Part shown: piece by piece, positions 28,651-37,517 of the stretch
Layout: each line of letters starts with the position of its first letter
Position numbering within the stretch: position 1 is the first letter of the stretch
Assembly (NCBI GenBank): GCA_016191235.1
Contig: JACPOZ010000006.1
Coordinates: forward strand, 1-64,000
Source of the DNA: Gammaproteobacteria bacterium
GTDB lineage: Bacteria > Pseudomonadota > Gammaproteobacteria > Ga0077554 > Ga007554
Direction of reading: 5' to 3'
DNA length: 64,000 nucleotides
Position numbers and translations under genes: made by a program
Notes under the pieces: model-generated
Seen by the model: the letters and a program-made list of their open reading frames with translations, nothing else
Databases searched by the model: none
What the model was told of the DNA's origin: nothing

Positions 28651-28675
28651 GGTAACTTATCGGTTACTAAGTAAC
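28651..28675. promoter_or_regulatory. operator-like repeats before the toxin-antitoxin pair
   Basis: GGTAACTTATCGGTTACTAAGTAAC contains three GGTTAC/GTAAC half-sites in alternating orientation, five bases before the toxin start. This is the usual place for autoregulation by toxin-antitoxin complexes. Confidence 0.4.
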
Positions 28676-28798
28676 AAGCTGAAGGGTGGGCGTGTTTTCT
28701 TCGGCGCGTCCTTTGTCTTGGGCGGCGCCATCATGCAGCCGTATAACCTCCGCACCAGCTTTCAGCTTGTCCAGATAGTCCGCCCATTGCTGCATCAT
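28667..28798 (-). CDS. 43-aa ORF coupled to the integrase
   Basis: Too short for the track. It starts in an ATGA overlap with the integrase stop and encodes MMQQWADYLDKLKAGAEVI with an acidic tail. That segment resembles the C-terminal tail of many island integrases (QAWADYLDxLKxGxxVIP), so it may be a tail split off by a frame change or a piece left from another integrase. The ATGA overlap would let it be translated. Function unknown. Confidence 0.45.
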   Translation of the reverse strand: MMQQWADYLDKLKAGAEVIRLHDGAAQDKGRAEENTPTLQLVT

Positions 28799-30060
28799 CG
28801 TATCGCTTGCACTTTACTTGCTGATTTGTGTCCAAAACTCGGCAAGAGTGTCTGGACGGCATTCTTCAAGGTCTGGTCGCACAAGTGGGCGTAATGCCTT
28901 GACGTAATGCGAGTGTCAGAGTGTCCCAGCAGTTTTGAGATAGTCAGCAAGTCAGCTCCCGCCTGGGCAAGCAATGAAGCATAAGTATGGCGCAGTTCGT
29001 GAAACCCTATCTCAGGTTCGATCTTCGCAATGGCGCAAGACTGTTTCAGCAAGCGTGAGTAGTGATTCTTTCCCCAGGGTGTACCGTCTTCGCGGGTGAA
29101 GACCGGCTCCTTGCCCGATCTGCCAGCGATTTGAGACTTGAAGAAGTCCAGCCCTTCGGCAGACAGCGGGACATGACGACCCCGGCCTGATTTGGCCTCT
29201 GGTGAAACATAGATCATGCCGGTATCTGTGTTTACGTCAGCAACACACAAGCGGGCAAGTTCGCTGTAACGTGCGCCGGTGAACAGCGCTGATTTCACCA
29301 GTTGGCGAAAATCGGGACGGCAGGTATTTATCAGGCGTGTGCATTCTGCTTCTGTGAGAAAGCGGGTAATGGGTTCGTCGGCATTGGCAAACGGTTTTAC
29401 GCGCCGCCACGCGGCATTGTCGGGAATAAGTTCGTCTTGAAAGGCTTTGTTAAGAATCGCCTTGAGAACGGTCAATATGCGGTTGGCTGTCGATTTGCGT
29501 GAGCGCTTTTGTCCCTCGGTAACCGGCTTGTCTTTGTAGGCGGGTTTTGCGCCGGTACGGACGCGAACGCGGGCGGGTTGAGCCGCCAGGGTGTTGTGCC
29601 AGTGTCGTATCTCGTGGGTGCTGATCTCGGTGATTAGCCGGTTGTTGAAGTGGGGGAGAATATGGGCCTTGATGGTGGTTTCAGTTTCTTTATAGGCTCG
29701 GCGGTGTTCCCGATACCATTTCAAATAACGCTCGACGGCCTCGGCTACGGTGACAGGCCTTAGGGTGACCTTGGGGTTTGTGATTTCTTCAATAAACGCC
29801 CTTGCCAAGTCTTGGGCTTGAATGAAGCTCAATACGTCCACGCCGTTGGTGTCACGGTGGTCGTCAGCCACCCCCAGCTTCCGGTAGTGGTATTGGGTGC
29901 CGTCCCAGATGCGGGCCTGCCATGTACCGAAGCCCTCCCCGGTTCGCCGGTAGCCAAGCGCCACCCCTTCGCAAATGGTCACAAAATTGCGGCTACCGAT
30001 GGGGAGCTTGAGCCGCGCCGTCCGGGTTTCCAGCTTTACTGATCGCTGTGATCTTGCCAT
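28795..30060 (-). CDS. tyrosine integrase of the island
   Basis: A 421-residue site-specific recombinase. I start at 30060 (MARSQRSVKLETRTARL), with GGAG nine bases upstream; the track start lies in non-coding DNA. The N-terminal part is an arm-binding domain, then a SAM-like core-binding domain. The catalytic residues are visible: Arg in ALFTGARYSELARL, HxxR as GFHELRHTYASLLAQAG, and the Tyr in TSRHYAHL. It lies 142 bases from attR, so it should recombine the tRNA-Glu sites. Confidence 0.95.
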   Translation of the reverse strand: MARSQRSVKLETRTARLKLPIGSRNFVTICEGVALGYRRTGEGFGTWQARIWDGTQYHYRKLGVADDHRDTNGVDVLSFIQAQDLARAFIEEITNPKVTLRPVTVAEAVERYLKWYREHRRAYKETETTIKAHILPHFNNRLITEISTHEIRHWHNTLAAQPARVRVRTGAKPAYKDKPVTEGQKRSRKSTANRILTVLKAILNKAFQDELIPDNAAWRRVKPFANADEPITRFLTEAECTRLINTCRPDFRQLVKSALFTGARYSELARLCVADVNTDTGMIYVSPEAKSGRGRHVPLSAEGLDFFKSQIAGRSGKEPVFTREDGTPWGKNHYSRLLKQSCAIAKIEPEIGFHELRHTYASLLAQAGADLLTISKLLGHSDTRITSRHYAHLCDQTLKNAVQTLLPSFGHKSASKVQAIR

Positions 30061-30201
30061 GGTGGGTCTCCGTGCCAAACTGGTGCCAAACTGATGGCGC
30101 TGGATTAGCTTAGACCTTGTTGGACGACAAATCAAGCAACTATTTGATAAATAAATGATTGGTGTTGTCCGGCGAAGTCCAGGATAGTCCATGAGGCGGC
30201 T

Positions 30202-30250
30202 CTTTCACAGCGGTAACAGGGGTTCGAATCCCCTTGGGGACGCCATATTA
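30202..30250. repeat. attR direct repeat
   Basis: CTTTCACAGCGGTAACAGGG through GACGCCATAT repeats the 3' half of tRNA-Glu at 22389 with one mismatch. It lacks the 5' half of the tRNA. Confidence 0.88.
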
Positions 30251-30315
30251 AATCAAAGGGTTAGGCGAGCCTAACCCTTTTTCTTTTGCCAGTGTCAAAC
30301 GGTGCCAAACAAGCG
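30251..30315. repeat. second, diverged copy of the island left end
   Basis: Just outside attR the sequence AAATCAAAGGGTTAGG, then a TTTCTTTTGCC stretch, then CAAAC...TGCCAAACAAGCGTTGT matches the DNA just inside attL (22437-22510) with some changes. The match covers the end of the small gene at 22457. It looks like the remains of an older, related island at the same tRNA. Confidence 0.55.
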
Positions 30316-30330
30316 TTGTCGGCATATGTG

Positions 30331-30516
30331 TCAGGCGTCGCTATCTGCCTCGCCTGTCACATCGGTCACGCCAACATCATCAGGCTCATCGTAAGCGTAG
30401 CCTGTCGCGTCCCAGACAGCGAGGCGCACCAGGAACGCATCAAAGCTCTTTACTGGCACCTCCGCCATATGATCCCACCAGCTCGCGTGATATGCGAGCC
30501 GGTTCGTTGCCGTCAC
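30331..30516 (-). CDS. hypothetical 61-aa ORF
   Basis: A short GTG-started frame five bases after the stop of the PEP-CTERM gene. It encodes an acidic protein (SFDAFLVRLAVWDATG, then YDEPDDVG). There is no good ribosome site, only AGGAG about 16 bases upstream inside the previous gene. It may be translated by coupling or may be chance. No family is recognised. Confidence 0.25.
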   Translation of the reverse strand: MTATNRLAYHASWWDHMAEVPVKSFDAFLVRLAVWDATGYAYDEPDDVGVTDVTGEADSDA

Positions 30517-30521
30517 TTTCG

Positions 30522-31973
30522 TTACTTTGACTCCTGTTTGCGGCGGACCACGAAGCTCACCACGCCAAGGCCCGCCAGCATCATCGCGTAGGTGTTCGCC
30601 TCCGGAACGGCCGCGATATTTTGAGCCGTATAGATAGTGGCAGCGCCCGTACCCAGGGCGGAGGTACCCATATCCGCATTGCTTACGGCGAAGACATAGA
30701 AGTTGTTCGGACCGGAGGTGGCGGGGTCAAAGTCATTGTCGTTGGTCATGTACAGCGTATGCCTGCCGTCTGCCAAATCCTGGCCGAATGCGAAACCCTC
30801 GATCTTGGATGGAATTTGCGTGTCGGCGATGCCTTTAGCATTGAGCGCGGCTCTCACGTCCAAAAACAAGGTCTTGCTCACTGCGGGGGTTGACGTGGTG
30901 AGACTGGCCACGCCGCTCACATCCGTAGCACCGGCAATGTCGATCTTGAACAGTTGTTTGACGGAGGCGGCAGAGCCGTCGCCCAGGCCCTTGCCGTCAC
31001 GTTCGTCGACCAGGAACTCATGATCGTTGATGGCAACGATTTCGCTCACGCCTGTACCGTTCGTCAATCTATAGCCGTATTCTTTCGTGGCCCCTGTCGC
31101 GATATCAATCGTGACGAGCCGGAGTTGTTTGCCGGCATCCTGAAGCAAGGGCGCCTGCATGACACCCACCAAGGTCTTTCCGTCCGGCGTGATCGCCAGA
31201 CCTTCCATGCCCTTGTTGGCTACCCGGCCTGACGTGTTAGTGGGAGAAACCTCTGAAGCGGTCGTGGGTCCCTGGATTGCCACGGCGAGATTGCCAGGGA
31301 GCGCAAAAGACTTGATGCGCTGGCCGGTGGCACGATCAAACTGATAAACGTAAGGGCCATATTCGTCGGAAACAAAAATGCTCTTGCCGTCGTTGGAGAC
31401 GCGCACGCCCTCGGGATCAAGCCGGGCATTGTTGGGATTGCTTGAAGGTAGGGTGGGGTTGAAGCCATCCGAGCGGCCGGTGAAGTAATTGGTGCCGTTG
31501 ATGGCGTTCAAAGCCGGCACGCCGCTGCCCAGCGTATGAGTAGCATCGGTCCCTAAGGCGCCTGTACCGTAGGTAAGCGGGGTCGCGCTCGACAGCAAGG
31601 TGGTCTTGGTCAGCGTCGGCGTGAGGTTATACGCTAGGCCAGGGCCTGCATTCACCGTCAGGTTCATGCTGATCGTTTGGAAGCGGTCGATGTAGGAGGT
31701 GGTATCACCCACCAGTGGATTATATGCAAGGGCATTGGGACCACGGTCTGGCAGGGCTAGGAAAGTGTTGCCCCCTGCCCATGCAAAGCCGGAACCCAAG
31801 CCGCCGAGCAGATTGCCGGCGACACCGTTCTCAAGCAAGCCGGCCGTCTCCGTTGACATGTCCTGAACGCTGCCGCTCAGGCTGCCAATTGCGATCAGAT
31901 CGATACTTGCATGGGCCGCAGTCGTGGAACAAATCGAGGCTATGAGAACAGGTAGTAGCGATTTTCTTTTCAT
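30522..31973 (-). CDS. esterase-like phytase-domain protein with PEP-CTERM anchor
   Basis: A 483-residue exported protein. The N-terminus is a signal peptide (MKRKSLLPVLIASICSTTAA). The body matches the esterase-like beta-propeller found with phytases (ALPDRGPNALAYN, RLDPEGVRVSNDGKSIFVSD, IEGFAFGQDL). The C-terminus is a PEP-CTERM sorting signal: VPEANTYAMMLAGLGVVSF and basic RRK. Such proteins need an exosortase, which is not in this window. Substrate is unknown; phosphate ester or phytate are only family guesses. Confidence 0.78.
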   Translation of the reverse strand: MKRKSLLPVLIASICSTTAAHASIDLIAIGSLSGSVQDMSTETAGLLENGVAGNLLGGLGSGFAWAGGNTFLALPDRGPNALAYNPLVGDTTSYIDRFQTISMNLTVNAGPGLAYNLTPTLTKTTLLSSATPLTYGTGALGTDATHTLGSGVPALNAINGTNYFTGRSDGFNPTLPSSNPNNARLDPEGVRVSNDGKSIFVSDEYGPYVYQFDRATGQRIKSFALPGNLAVAIQGPTTASEVSPTNTSGRVANKGMEGLAITPDGKTLVGVMQAPLLQDAGKQLRLVTIDIATGATKEYGYRLTNGTGVSEIVAINDHEFLVDERDGKGLGDGSAASVKQLFKIDIAGATDVSGVASLTTSTPAVSKTLFLDVRAALNAKGIADTQIPSKIEGFAFGQDLADGRHTLYMTNDNDFDPATSGPNNFYVFAVSNADMGTSALGTGAATIYTAQNIAAVPEANTYAMMLAGLGVVSFVVRRKQESK

Positions 31974-32193
31974 TAGGTAGCTCCTTTTATATATTTAGTT
32001 TATTTGTCTGATGAGTTTTTGTGCGTTGTTAGCGAATAGTTAACACCTACTCCCCCAATTCTCGTGGGAGATTATTGCTGGCATGTGACACCGGCATGGT
32101 TCTTTTGGACTATGGACGGAAGATTTCTGGATCAGAGTTGCACCACATCCAAAAAAACCGGGTGGGGTAACCTGAGAGCAACGGACACTCATG

Positions 32194-32263
32194 ATCCTAG
32201 AAACGGCAGTTGACCGCTTCCTTTGGCAGTGGGCAATATGTTTTAAGTGGACTTTTTCACGTC
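32194..32263. repeat. dispersed repeat, copy A
   Basis: ATCCTAGAAACGGCAGTTGA...TTTTAAGTGGACTTTTT is shared, with scattered changes, with 62168-62237. Here it leads into a piece of IS3-like orfA, so it may be the end of an insertion sequence. Confidence 0.55.
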
Positions 32264-32324
32264 CTGCGGGTTCACCTGCTTGGTGAGTCCGCTACGGGAT
32301 GGATTGCACAGAAAGGAGGAGAAC

Positions 32325-32396
32325 ATGAAAGAGAAGCAGCGCTACTCGCCGGAGTTCCGGGCAGAAGGGTGCCGCCAACATGCGGTTCGGTTATGA
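32325..32396 (+). pseudogene. IS3-type OrfA N-terminal remnant
   Basis: AGGAGGAG precedes an ATG that reads MKEKQRYSPEFRAEG and then drifts to a stop after 23 codons. The RYSPEFRAE motif is the usual start of IS3-family orfA. The rest of the element is gone. Confidence 0.5.
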
Positions 32397-32416
32397 AGAC
32401 GGTAGGGGCTACGGCC

Positions 32417-32578
32417 ATGAGCAAACCGGCGCATCCCTATTTTGGCCATTGCTGCCCGGCGGAGATCATCGGTCACACTGCGTGGCTATAATTACCGTTT
32501 CACCCTGAGCTTTCGTGACGTGGATGAATTACTCGCCGCCCGGGGCATATTAGTGACCTGCGAGGCGAGGCCTACAGA
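32417..32578 (+). pseudogene. IS6-type transposase N-terminal remnant, frameshifted
   Basis: MSKPAHPYFGHCCPAEIIGH is the typical start of IS6 (IS26-like) transposases. Near 32490 the frame shifts, and the next part (YRFTLSFRDVDELLAARGI) is in another frame. The remnant stops beside the kup stop codon. With the previous entries this makes 31974-32580 an insertion sequence graveyard; the first 200 bases of that stretch are the upstream region of the esterase-like gene. Confidence 0.6.
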
Positions 32579-32580
32579 CA

Positions 32581-34473
32581 TCACAACGCCACCTGCGCCC
32601 CCAGTTCGATCACGCGGTTAGTGGGAATTTTGAAAAAGGTCATGGCGCTGGAGGCGTTGCGCGCCATGCCGATGAACAGCTTTTCCCGCCACAGCGACAT
32701 TCCCGGTATGCGTGTAGCGATGAGGGTTTCACGGCTCAGGAAAAAAGAGGTTTCGAGCATATTGAATTGCGGGCCGAGTGGTTCGCATCGGGCAAGGGCT
32801 TTGGGTACGTCGGGGTCATCCTTGAAGCCGAAATGCATGATGATGCGGGAGAAGCCGTTGCCCAGCGGCTCCACTTCAAAACGGTCTTGCACGGGCACGT
32901 AGGGGATGTCTTCGGTGACGATGGTAAGGAATATCACTTTCTCGTGCAGCACCTTGTTGTGGGCAAGGTTATGCAGCAGGGCGTGGGGCACGCCCTCGCA
33001 GCTCGTGGTAAGAAAGACCGCGGTACCGGGGACGCGCATCGGTGGATGGGCCGCGATCGTCGCCAGAAAGGGAGCCAGCGCCATCGCCTCGGCGCTCAGG
33101 CGGGCTATAAGAATTTCGCGGCCTTTTTTCCATGTCGCCAGGATGGTGAAGACGATGGCGGCGATGACCAGGGGAAACCAGCCGCCGTGAGCAATTTTCA
33201 GGGCAGTAGCGCCGAAGAATGCAAGGTCGATCACAAGAAACAACAACATGACCGCCGCCGCGGCAGCCCAGTTCCAGCCCCACAACGTGCTCACCACAAC
33301 GAAGGCGAGGATAGTGTCGATCGCCATGGTTCCGGTTACAGCGACACCGTAAGCGGCGGCCAGGTTGCTCGAAGATTCAAAACCGATCACTAATGCCACA
33401 ATGCCAATCAGCAAGCCCCAGTTGATGAGGGGCAGATAAATCTGCCCTGCTGCCTTGTCGGAGGTGTGCAGCATCTCCATGCGCGGCGCGTAACCGAGCT
33501 GAATGGCTTGACGCGTCACAGAGAAGGCACCGGAGATCACTGCCTGGGAGGCGATAACCGTAGCCGCCGTCGCCAGCGCGATCAGGGGATACAGGGCCCA
33601 GGAGGGGGCCATCATGAAAAAGGGATTGCGCGCGGTGGACGGGTCGTGGATAAGCAGCGCACCCTGGCCGAAATAGTTGAGCAGCAGGGCGGGCAGAACC
33701 AGGAAGAACCATGCGACCTGGATGGGCTTTTTGCCAAAATGCCCCATGTCAGCGTACAGCGCCTCGGCGCCAGTCACTGCTAGCACCACCGTGCCCAGTG
33801 CGAGGAATCCTTGCCACTTGTTATGAAGAAAGAACTCGACGGCGTAGGCGGGGTTAACAGCCGCCAAGATCTGGGGGAAATTAACAATGTTGACAATGCC
33901 GAGCACAGCGAGTGTTGTGAACCAGAGACCCATGACCGGCCCGAAGAGCGCTCCGACCCCTGCGGTACCCCTGCGCTGAAACAGGAACAATATCACCAGG
34001 ACTGCCAGCGCCACGGGAATTATGTAGGGTTCCAGTGCAGGGGCGGCGATTTGCAGACCTTCCACGGCACTAAGCACCGAAATCGCAGGCGTGATCATGC
34101 CATCGCCATAGAATAAGGCCGCGCCAAACAGGCCCAGCGATGCCAGCAACCAGCGCGCGCGGAAACTGGTTGAGGTGGCCCGCTGCGTCAAGGCAATGAG
34201 CGCCATGATCCCACCCTCGCCCTTGTTGTCGGCCCGCATGATGAACGCCACATACTTGAGAGAGACAACAATTACCAGCGCCCAAAAGATCAGGGAAAGT
34301 ATGCCGAACACATGGTCCAACTCAGGAGCGACCGCATGGATGCCGCCGAAGGTCTCCTTCATGGCGTAAAGCGGACTCGTTCCGATATCGCCATAGACGA
34401 CGCCCATCGCACCCACCATGAGAGGGAGCATGTCGCGCTGGCGGGAGGCTTGAGGATTATTGGGTGATATCAT
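32581..34473 (-). CDS. kup: Kup-type potassium uptake protein
   Basis: A 630-residue potassium/proton symporter of the inner membrane. The N-terminal hallmark GVVYGDIGTSPLYAMKE is present, then about twelve spans (YGDGMITPAISVLSAVEGL, VTGAEALYADMGHFG) and a soluble C-terminal domain (GTAVFLTTSCEGVPHALLHN). Length matches the family. It is a lone gene; IS remnants abut its 3' end, but the C-terminus ELGAQVAL looks complete. Confidence 0.95.
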   Translation of the reverse strand: MISPNNPQASRQRDMLPLMVGAMGVVYGDIGTSPLYAMKETFGGIHAVAPELDHVFGILSLIFWALVIVVSLKYVAFIMRADNKGEGGIMALIALTQRATSTSFRARWLLASLGLFGAALFYGDGMITPAISVLSAVEGLQIAAPALEPYIIPVALAVLVILFLFQRRGTAGVGALFGPVMGLWFTTLAVLGIVNIVNFPQILAAVNPAYAVEFFLHNKWQGFLALGTVVLAVTGAEALYADMGHFGKKPIQVAWFFLVLPALLLNYFGQGALLIHDPSTARNPFFMMAPSWALYPLIALATAATVIASQAVISGAFSVTRQAIQLGYAPRMEMLHTSDKAAGQIYLPLINWGLLIGIVALVIGFESSSNLAAAYGVAVTGTMAIDTILAFVVVSTLWGWNWAAAAAVMLLFLVIDLAFFGATALKIAHGGWFPLVIAAIVFTILATWKKGREILIARLSAEAMALAPFLATIAAHPPMRVPGTAVFLTTSCEGVPHALLHNLAHNKVLHEKVIFLTIVTEDIPYVPVQDRFEVEPLGNGFSRIIMHFGFKDDPDVPKALARCEPLGPQFNMLETSFFLSRETLIATRIPGMSLWREKLFIGMARNASSAMTFFKIPTNRVIELGAQVAL

Positions 34474-34678
34474 AAATCCATGGGGCTACGGTAGGTGGGC
34501 TGGGCGCTTGTTTAGAGTAAACGCGCATTGTATCGCTTTGGCAGGAGCGTAGCGCAAGGACTTTTGATCGGAGGCTTTCGAGATGCCTGCTTTCCTTGCC
34601 GGTTATAACTGGATGGTTATTTAATAGGGAATGCGTGGATCTGCGATGGGTTCATTCCTTTTGCCTTACAATAGCCCC

Positions 34679-35713
34679 ATGACAAACTCACCCACCCTGA
34701 CCATACTCGCTCCCGGCCTGTTCGGCCCGCCGGGCTTGCGCGCTGCCGATTTCGCCAATCTCAACTGCGCGGCGGTGGAGACCTTGCTTGCCCGCGCTGT
34801 CGTGGAAGATATCCCGGCCAAGAGCCTGGAAGCGACGCTGTTTCATCTGTTCGACGTGGAGCGCGACCCGGCGCAGGATATGCCGGTGGCGGCGGTGACG
34901 CGGGCGGCGGACGTTGGGGAGCGGTCCGATGCCTTCTGGCTGCGTGCCGATCCGGTGCATCTGCGCGCCGATCAAGCCCATTTGATACTGTTTGACAGCC
35001 AAACATTGAAGATTACCCAAGCCGAGGCAGACAGCCTGGTGGCGGAGTTAAACGCGCTGTTTTCCCCGGATGGCTGGCATCTCGAAGCGCCACACCCTGA
35101 ACGGTGGTATCTGTGCCTGCCGGAAGACCCGCACATCCGCACCTATGATCTGCGCGAGGTGTTAGGCCGCAGTATTGATGGCTTCCTGCCCTCCGGCGCA
35201 CGGGGCAGGCGCTGGCATACCGTGCTCAACGAAGTGCAGATGCTGTTCCATGCCAGCCCGGTGAATCAGGCCCGCATGGCGCGCGGCGCACCCCCCATCA
35301 ACAGCGTGTGGTTCTGGGGCGGTGGGTATACGCCTAGCACTATACCGGCACGGTGGAGTCATATGTGGAGCAACAATCCGGTAGCAATGGGGCTGGCGCA
35401 TCTCGCGGGCATCCCTCATGCCGCCGTCCCTGATTCCGCAAGTCACTGGCTGGAGTACAACCCTGCACCCGGCGCGCACCTGATGGTGCTGGATGCGGCA
35501 TACAGCGCGGCCCTTTACGGCGATGTCGGCGCGTGGGGTGCGGCGCTGGAGCAGCTCGTCGACAACTGGTTTTCACCCTTGCTGGATACCTTGAAACGGC
35601 GCGATATAAATGTGCTGGATATTCTCCCCGCCGATGGCAGGATGTATCGTATCACCCCGTCATCATTGCGCCGCTTCTGGAAGCGGCGGCGTTCTTTGGA
35701 AACCTATTTGTGA
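34679..35713 (+). CDS. RpfE-type/phosphoglycerate mutase-like protein next to recJ
   Basis: A protein of about 344 residues. I favour MTNSPTLTILAPGLFGPPG at 34679 over the track start, although no strong ribosome site is seen for either. The N-terminus ILAPGLFGPP and the segments SIDGFLPSGARGRRWHTVLN, NSVWFWGGGYTP and MVLDAAYSAALYGDVGAW fit a conserved proteobacterial family encoded upstream of recJ and labelled RpfE-type regulatory protein or phosphoglycerate mutase-like. Its real role is not known. It ends 12 bases before recJ, so they are probably one operon. Confidence 0.6.
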   Translation: MTNSPTLTILAPGLFGPPGLRAADFANLNCAAVETLLARAVVEDIPAKSLEATLFHLFDVERDPAQDMPVAAVTRAADVGERSDAFWLRADPVHLRADQAHLILFDSQTLKITQAEADSLVAELNALFSPDGWHLEAPHPERWYLCLPEDPHIRTYDLREVLGRSIDGFLPSGARGRRWHTVLNEVQMLFHASPVNQARMARGAPPINSVWFWGGGYTPSTIPARWSHMWSNNPVAMGLAHLAGIPHAAVPDSASHWLEYNPAPGAHLMVLDAAYSAALYGDVGAWGAALEQLVDNWFSPLLDTLKRRDINVLDILPADGRMYRITPSSLRRFWKRRRSLETYL

Positions 35714-35725
35714 AAAAGGCAGCAC

Positions 35726-37504
35726 GTGAAAAATAGCAAGAAGCACCCTGAAGGGCATAAACAAGAAAAGATCATCGTCAGGCGCGCTGCCGCTGACGGC
35801 GCCGCATTGCCTGCGGAAATACACCCGGCACTCAGGCGCATTTATGCCGCACGCCACGTGTCTTGCGCGCAAGAACTGGAAAAAACGCTGGAACGGCTAC
35901 CGCCTGCCGCACGGCTACGCGGCATCGAGCCTGCCGTCGATTTATTGTGCGCGGCGTTGCGTGGCAACAAGCGCATCCTGATCGTGGCGGATTTCGATGC
36001 CGACGGCGCGACCAGTTGCGCGGTGGCGGTGCGTGCCCTGCGCCTGCTGGGGGCAAACGATGTGCGTTTTGTGGTGCCCAACCGCTTCGAGTTTGGTTAT
36101 GGCCTCACGCCGGAGATCGTTGCGGTGGCGGCACAGCAGGAGCCCGATCTGCTTATCACGGTGGACAATGGTATATCCAGTATCGACGGCGTGGCTGCGG
36201 CACGCCGGCATGGCATGCAGGTGTTGATCACCGACCATCACTTGCCCGGTGCGGTGCTGCCCGAGGCGGATGCCATCGTCAACCCCAACCAGCCGGGCGA
36301 CAGCTTCCCCAGCAAAAACCTGGCGGGTGTGGGTGTGATTTTCTATGTGATGCTGGCGTTGCGTGCGCGGTTGCGCGAGTCGGGCTGGTTCGAGAGCCGA
36401 GGCATCCCCGCGCCGAACCTTGCGCAACTGCTCGACCTGGTGGCGCTGGGCACAGTTGCCGATGTCGTACCGCTCGATCATGTCAACCGCATCCTCGTGT
36501 CACAGGGGTTGGCGCGCATCCGTGCGGGCGCGTGCTGCCCCGGCATCCGCGCACTGCTCGAAGTGGCGGGCAGGCCGCGCGAACGCATCAGCGCGGGCGA
36601 CCTGGGGTTCGCCGTCGGACCCAGGCTCAACGCTGCGGGCCGCCTCGATGACATGGCCCTGGGTATCTCGTGCCTGCTGACGGACAGCGACCTTGAGGCG
36701 CAGGCCATGGCCAGGCAACTTGATCAGCTCAACCGCGAGCGCCGCAGCATCGAAACACAGATGCAGGACCAGGCGCTTGCAGCCCTTGCCGATTTGCCTA
36801 TGGACGACGGTGCAACGCTTCCTGCCGGTTTGTGTCTGTTTGACGAAACCTGGCACCAGGGTGTGATCGGTATCCTCGCCTCACGCATCAAGGACCGCTG
36901 GCACCGCCCGGTGATCGCCTTCGCCCTCGCCTCCATTAATAAAACTGGCGAGATCAAAGGCTCGGCGCGCTCCATTCCCGGCATCCACATCCGCGACGTG
37001 CTCGACACCGTTGCGGCCACCCACCCCGGCCTGCTCAGCAAATTCGGCGGCCACGCCATGGCGGCAGGCCTGACCCTCAAGCGCGAACATTATGACGCCT
37101 TCAGCAAGGCCTTCGATGAAGAGGTGCGTCGCCAGCTGGGTGAGAATGCGCTGCAAGGCATCGTCCTCAGCGACGGCGAGCTGTCCCCTGGCGATATCAG
37201 CCTGGATCTGGCCGAAACCCTGCGCAATGGCGGCCCGTGGGGTCAGGGCTTCCCCGAGCCGATCTTCGATGGCCAGTTCCAGGTCGTGAACCAGCGCATC
37301 GTCGGCGAAAAACACCTCAAAATGGTGCTAAAAATAGCGGGTGACTCACGGATATTCGATGCAATAGCCTTTAACGCAAGCGACGCGGCAGCGTTTCTGG
37401 AGGGATCACAGCAATCGCATATTGCGTATAAGCTGGATGTCAACGAGTATCAGGGACGCCGCAGCGTGCAGTTGATTGTGGAGCACATTGTGGGGCCGGA
37501 GTAG
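35726..37504 (+). CDS. recJ: single-strand DNA exonuclease RecJ
   Basis: A 592-residue 5'-3' exonuclease of the DHH family, used in RecF-pathway recombination and mismatch repair. Motif I is LIVADFDADGATSCAVAVRA, then the metal site VDNGISS and the DHH motif TDHHLPGA. The DHHA1 domain follows (GSARSIPGIHIRDVL, KFGGHAMAAGLTL), and the C-terminal OB-fold ends YQGRRSVQLIVEHIV. The start is GTG at 35726. It is downstream of the RpfE-type gene. Confidence 0.95.
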   Translation: MKNSKKHPEGHKQEKIIVRRAAADGAALPAEIHPALRRIYAARHVSCAQELEKTLERLPPAARLRGIEPAVDLLCAALRGNKRILIVADFDADGATSCAVAVRALRLLGANDVRFVVPNRFEFGYGLTPEIVAVAAQQEPDLLITVDNGISSIDGVAAARRHGMQVLITDHHLPGAVLPEADAIVNPNQPGDSFPSKNLAGVGVIFYVMLALRARLRESGWFESRGIPAPNLAQLLDLVALGTVADVVPLDHVNRILVSQGLARIRAGACCPGIRALLEVAGRPRERISAGDLGFAVGPRLNAAGRLDDMALGISCLLTDSDLEAQAMARQLDQLNRERRSIETQMQDQALAALADLPMDDGATLPAGLCLFDETWHQGVIGILASRIKDRWHRPVIAFALASINKTGEIKGSARSIPGIHIRDVLDTVAATHPGLLSKFGGHAMAAGLTLKREHYDAFSKAFDEEVRRQLGENALQGIVLSDGELSPGDISLDLAETLRNGGPWGQGFPEPIFDGQFQVVNQRIVGEKHLKMVLKIAGDSRIFDAIAFNASDAAAFLEGSQQSHIAYKLDVNEYQGRRSVQLIVEHIVGPE

Positions 37505-37517
37505 TGCCCCACCGTCA

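Larger units (their letters stand above)
22389..30250. mobile_element. genomic island integrated in tRNA-Glu
   Basis: The island runs from the 3' half of tRNA-Glu to a second copy of that half at 30202-30250, next to a tyrosine integrase. Contents: integrase, a small ORF coupled to it, toxin-antitoxin, a small RNA locus, AlpA, an Ash-like ORF, a PriCT-Toprim-AAA replication protein with a frameshift and several unknown island proteins. All protein genes are on the minus strand. The layout is like P4-type satellite islands; no capsid or conjugation genes are seen, so it would need a helper to move. Confidence 0.88.

Noticed and set aside
28667-28798. Treating the 43-aa ORF as the normal end of the integrase by frameshift
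   Set aside because: The integrase already has complete catalytic motifs and a normal tail; there is no clear slippery site, so it is listed separately.
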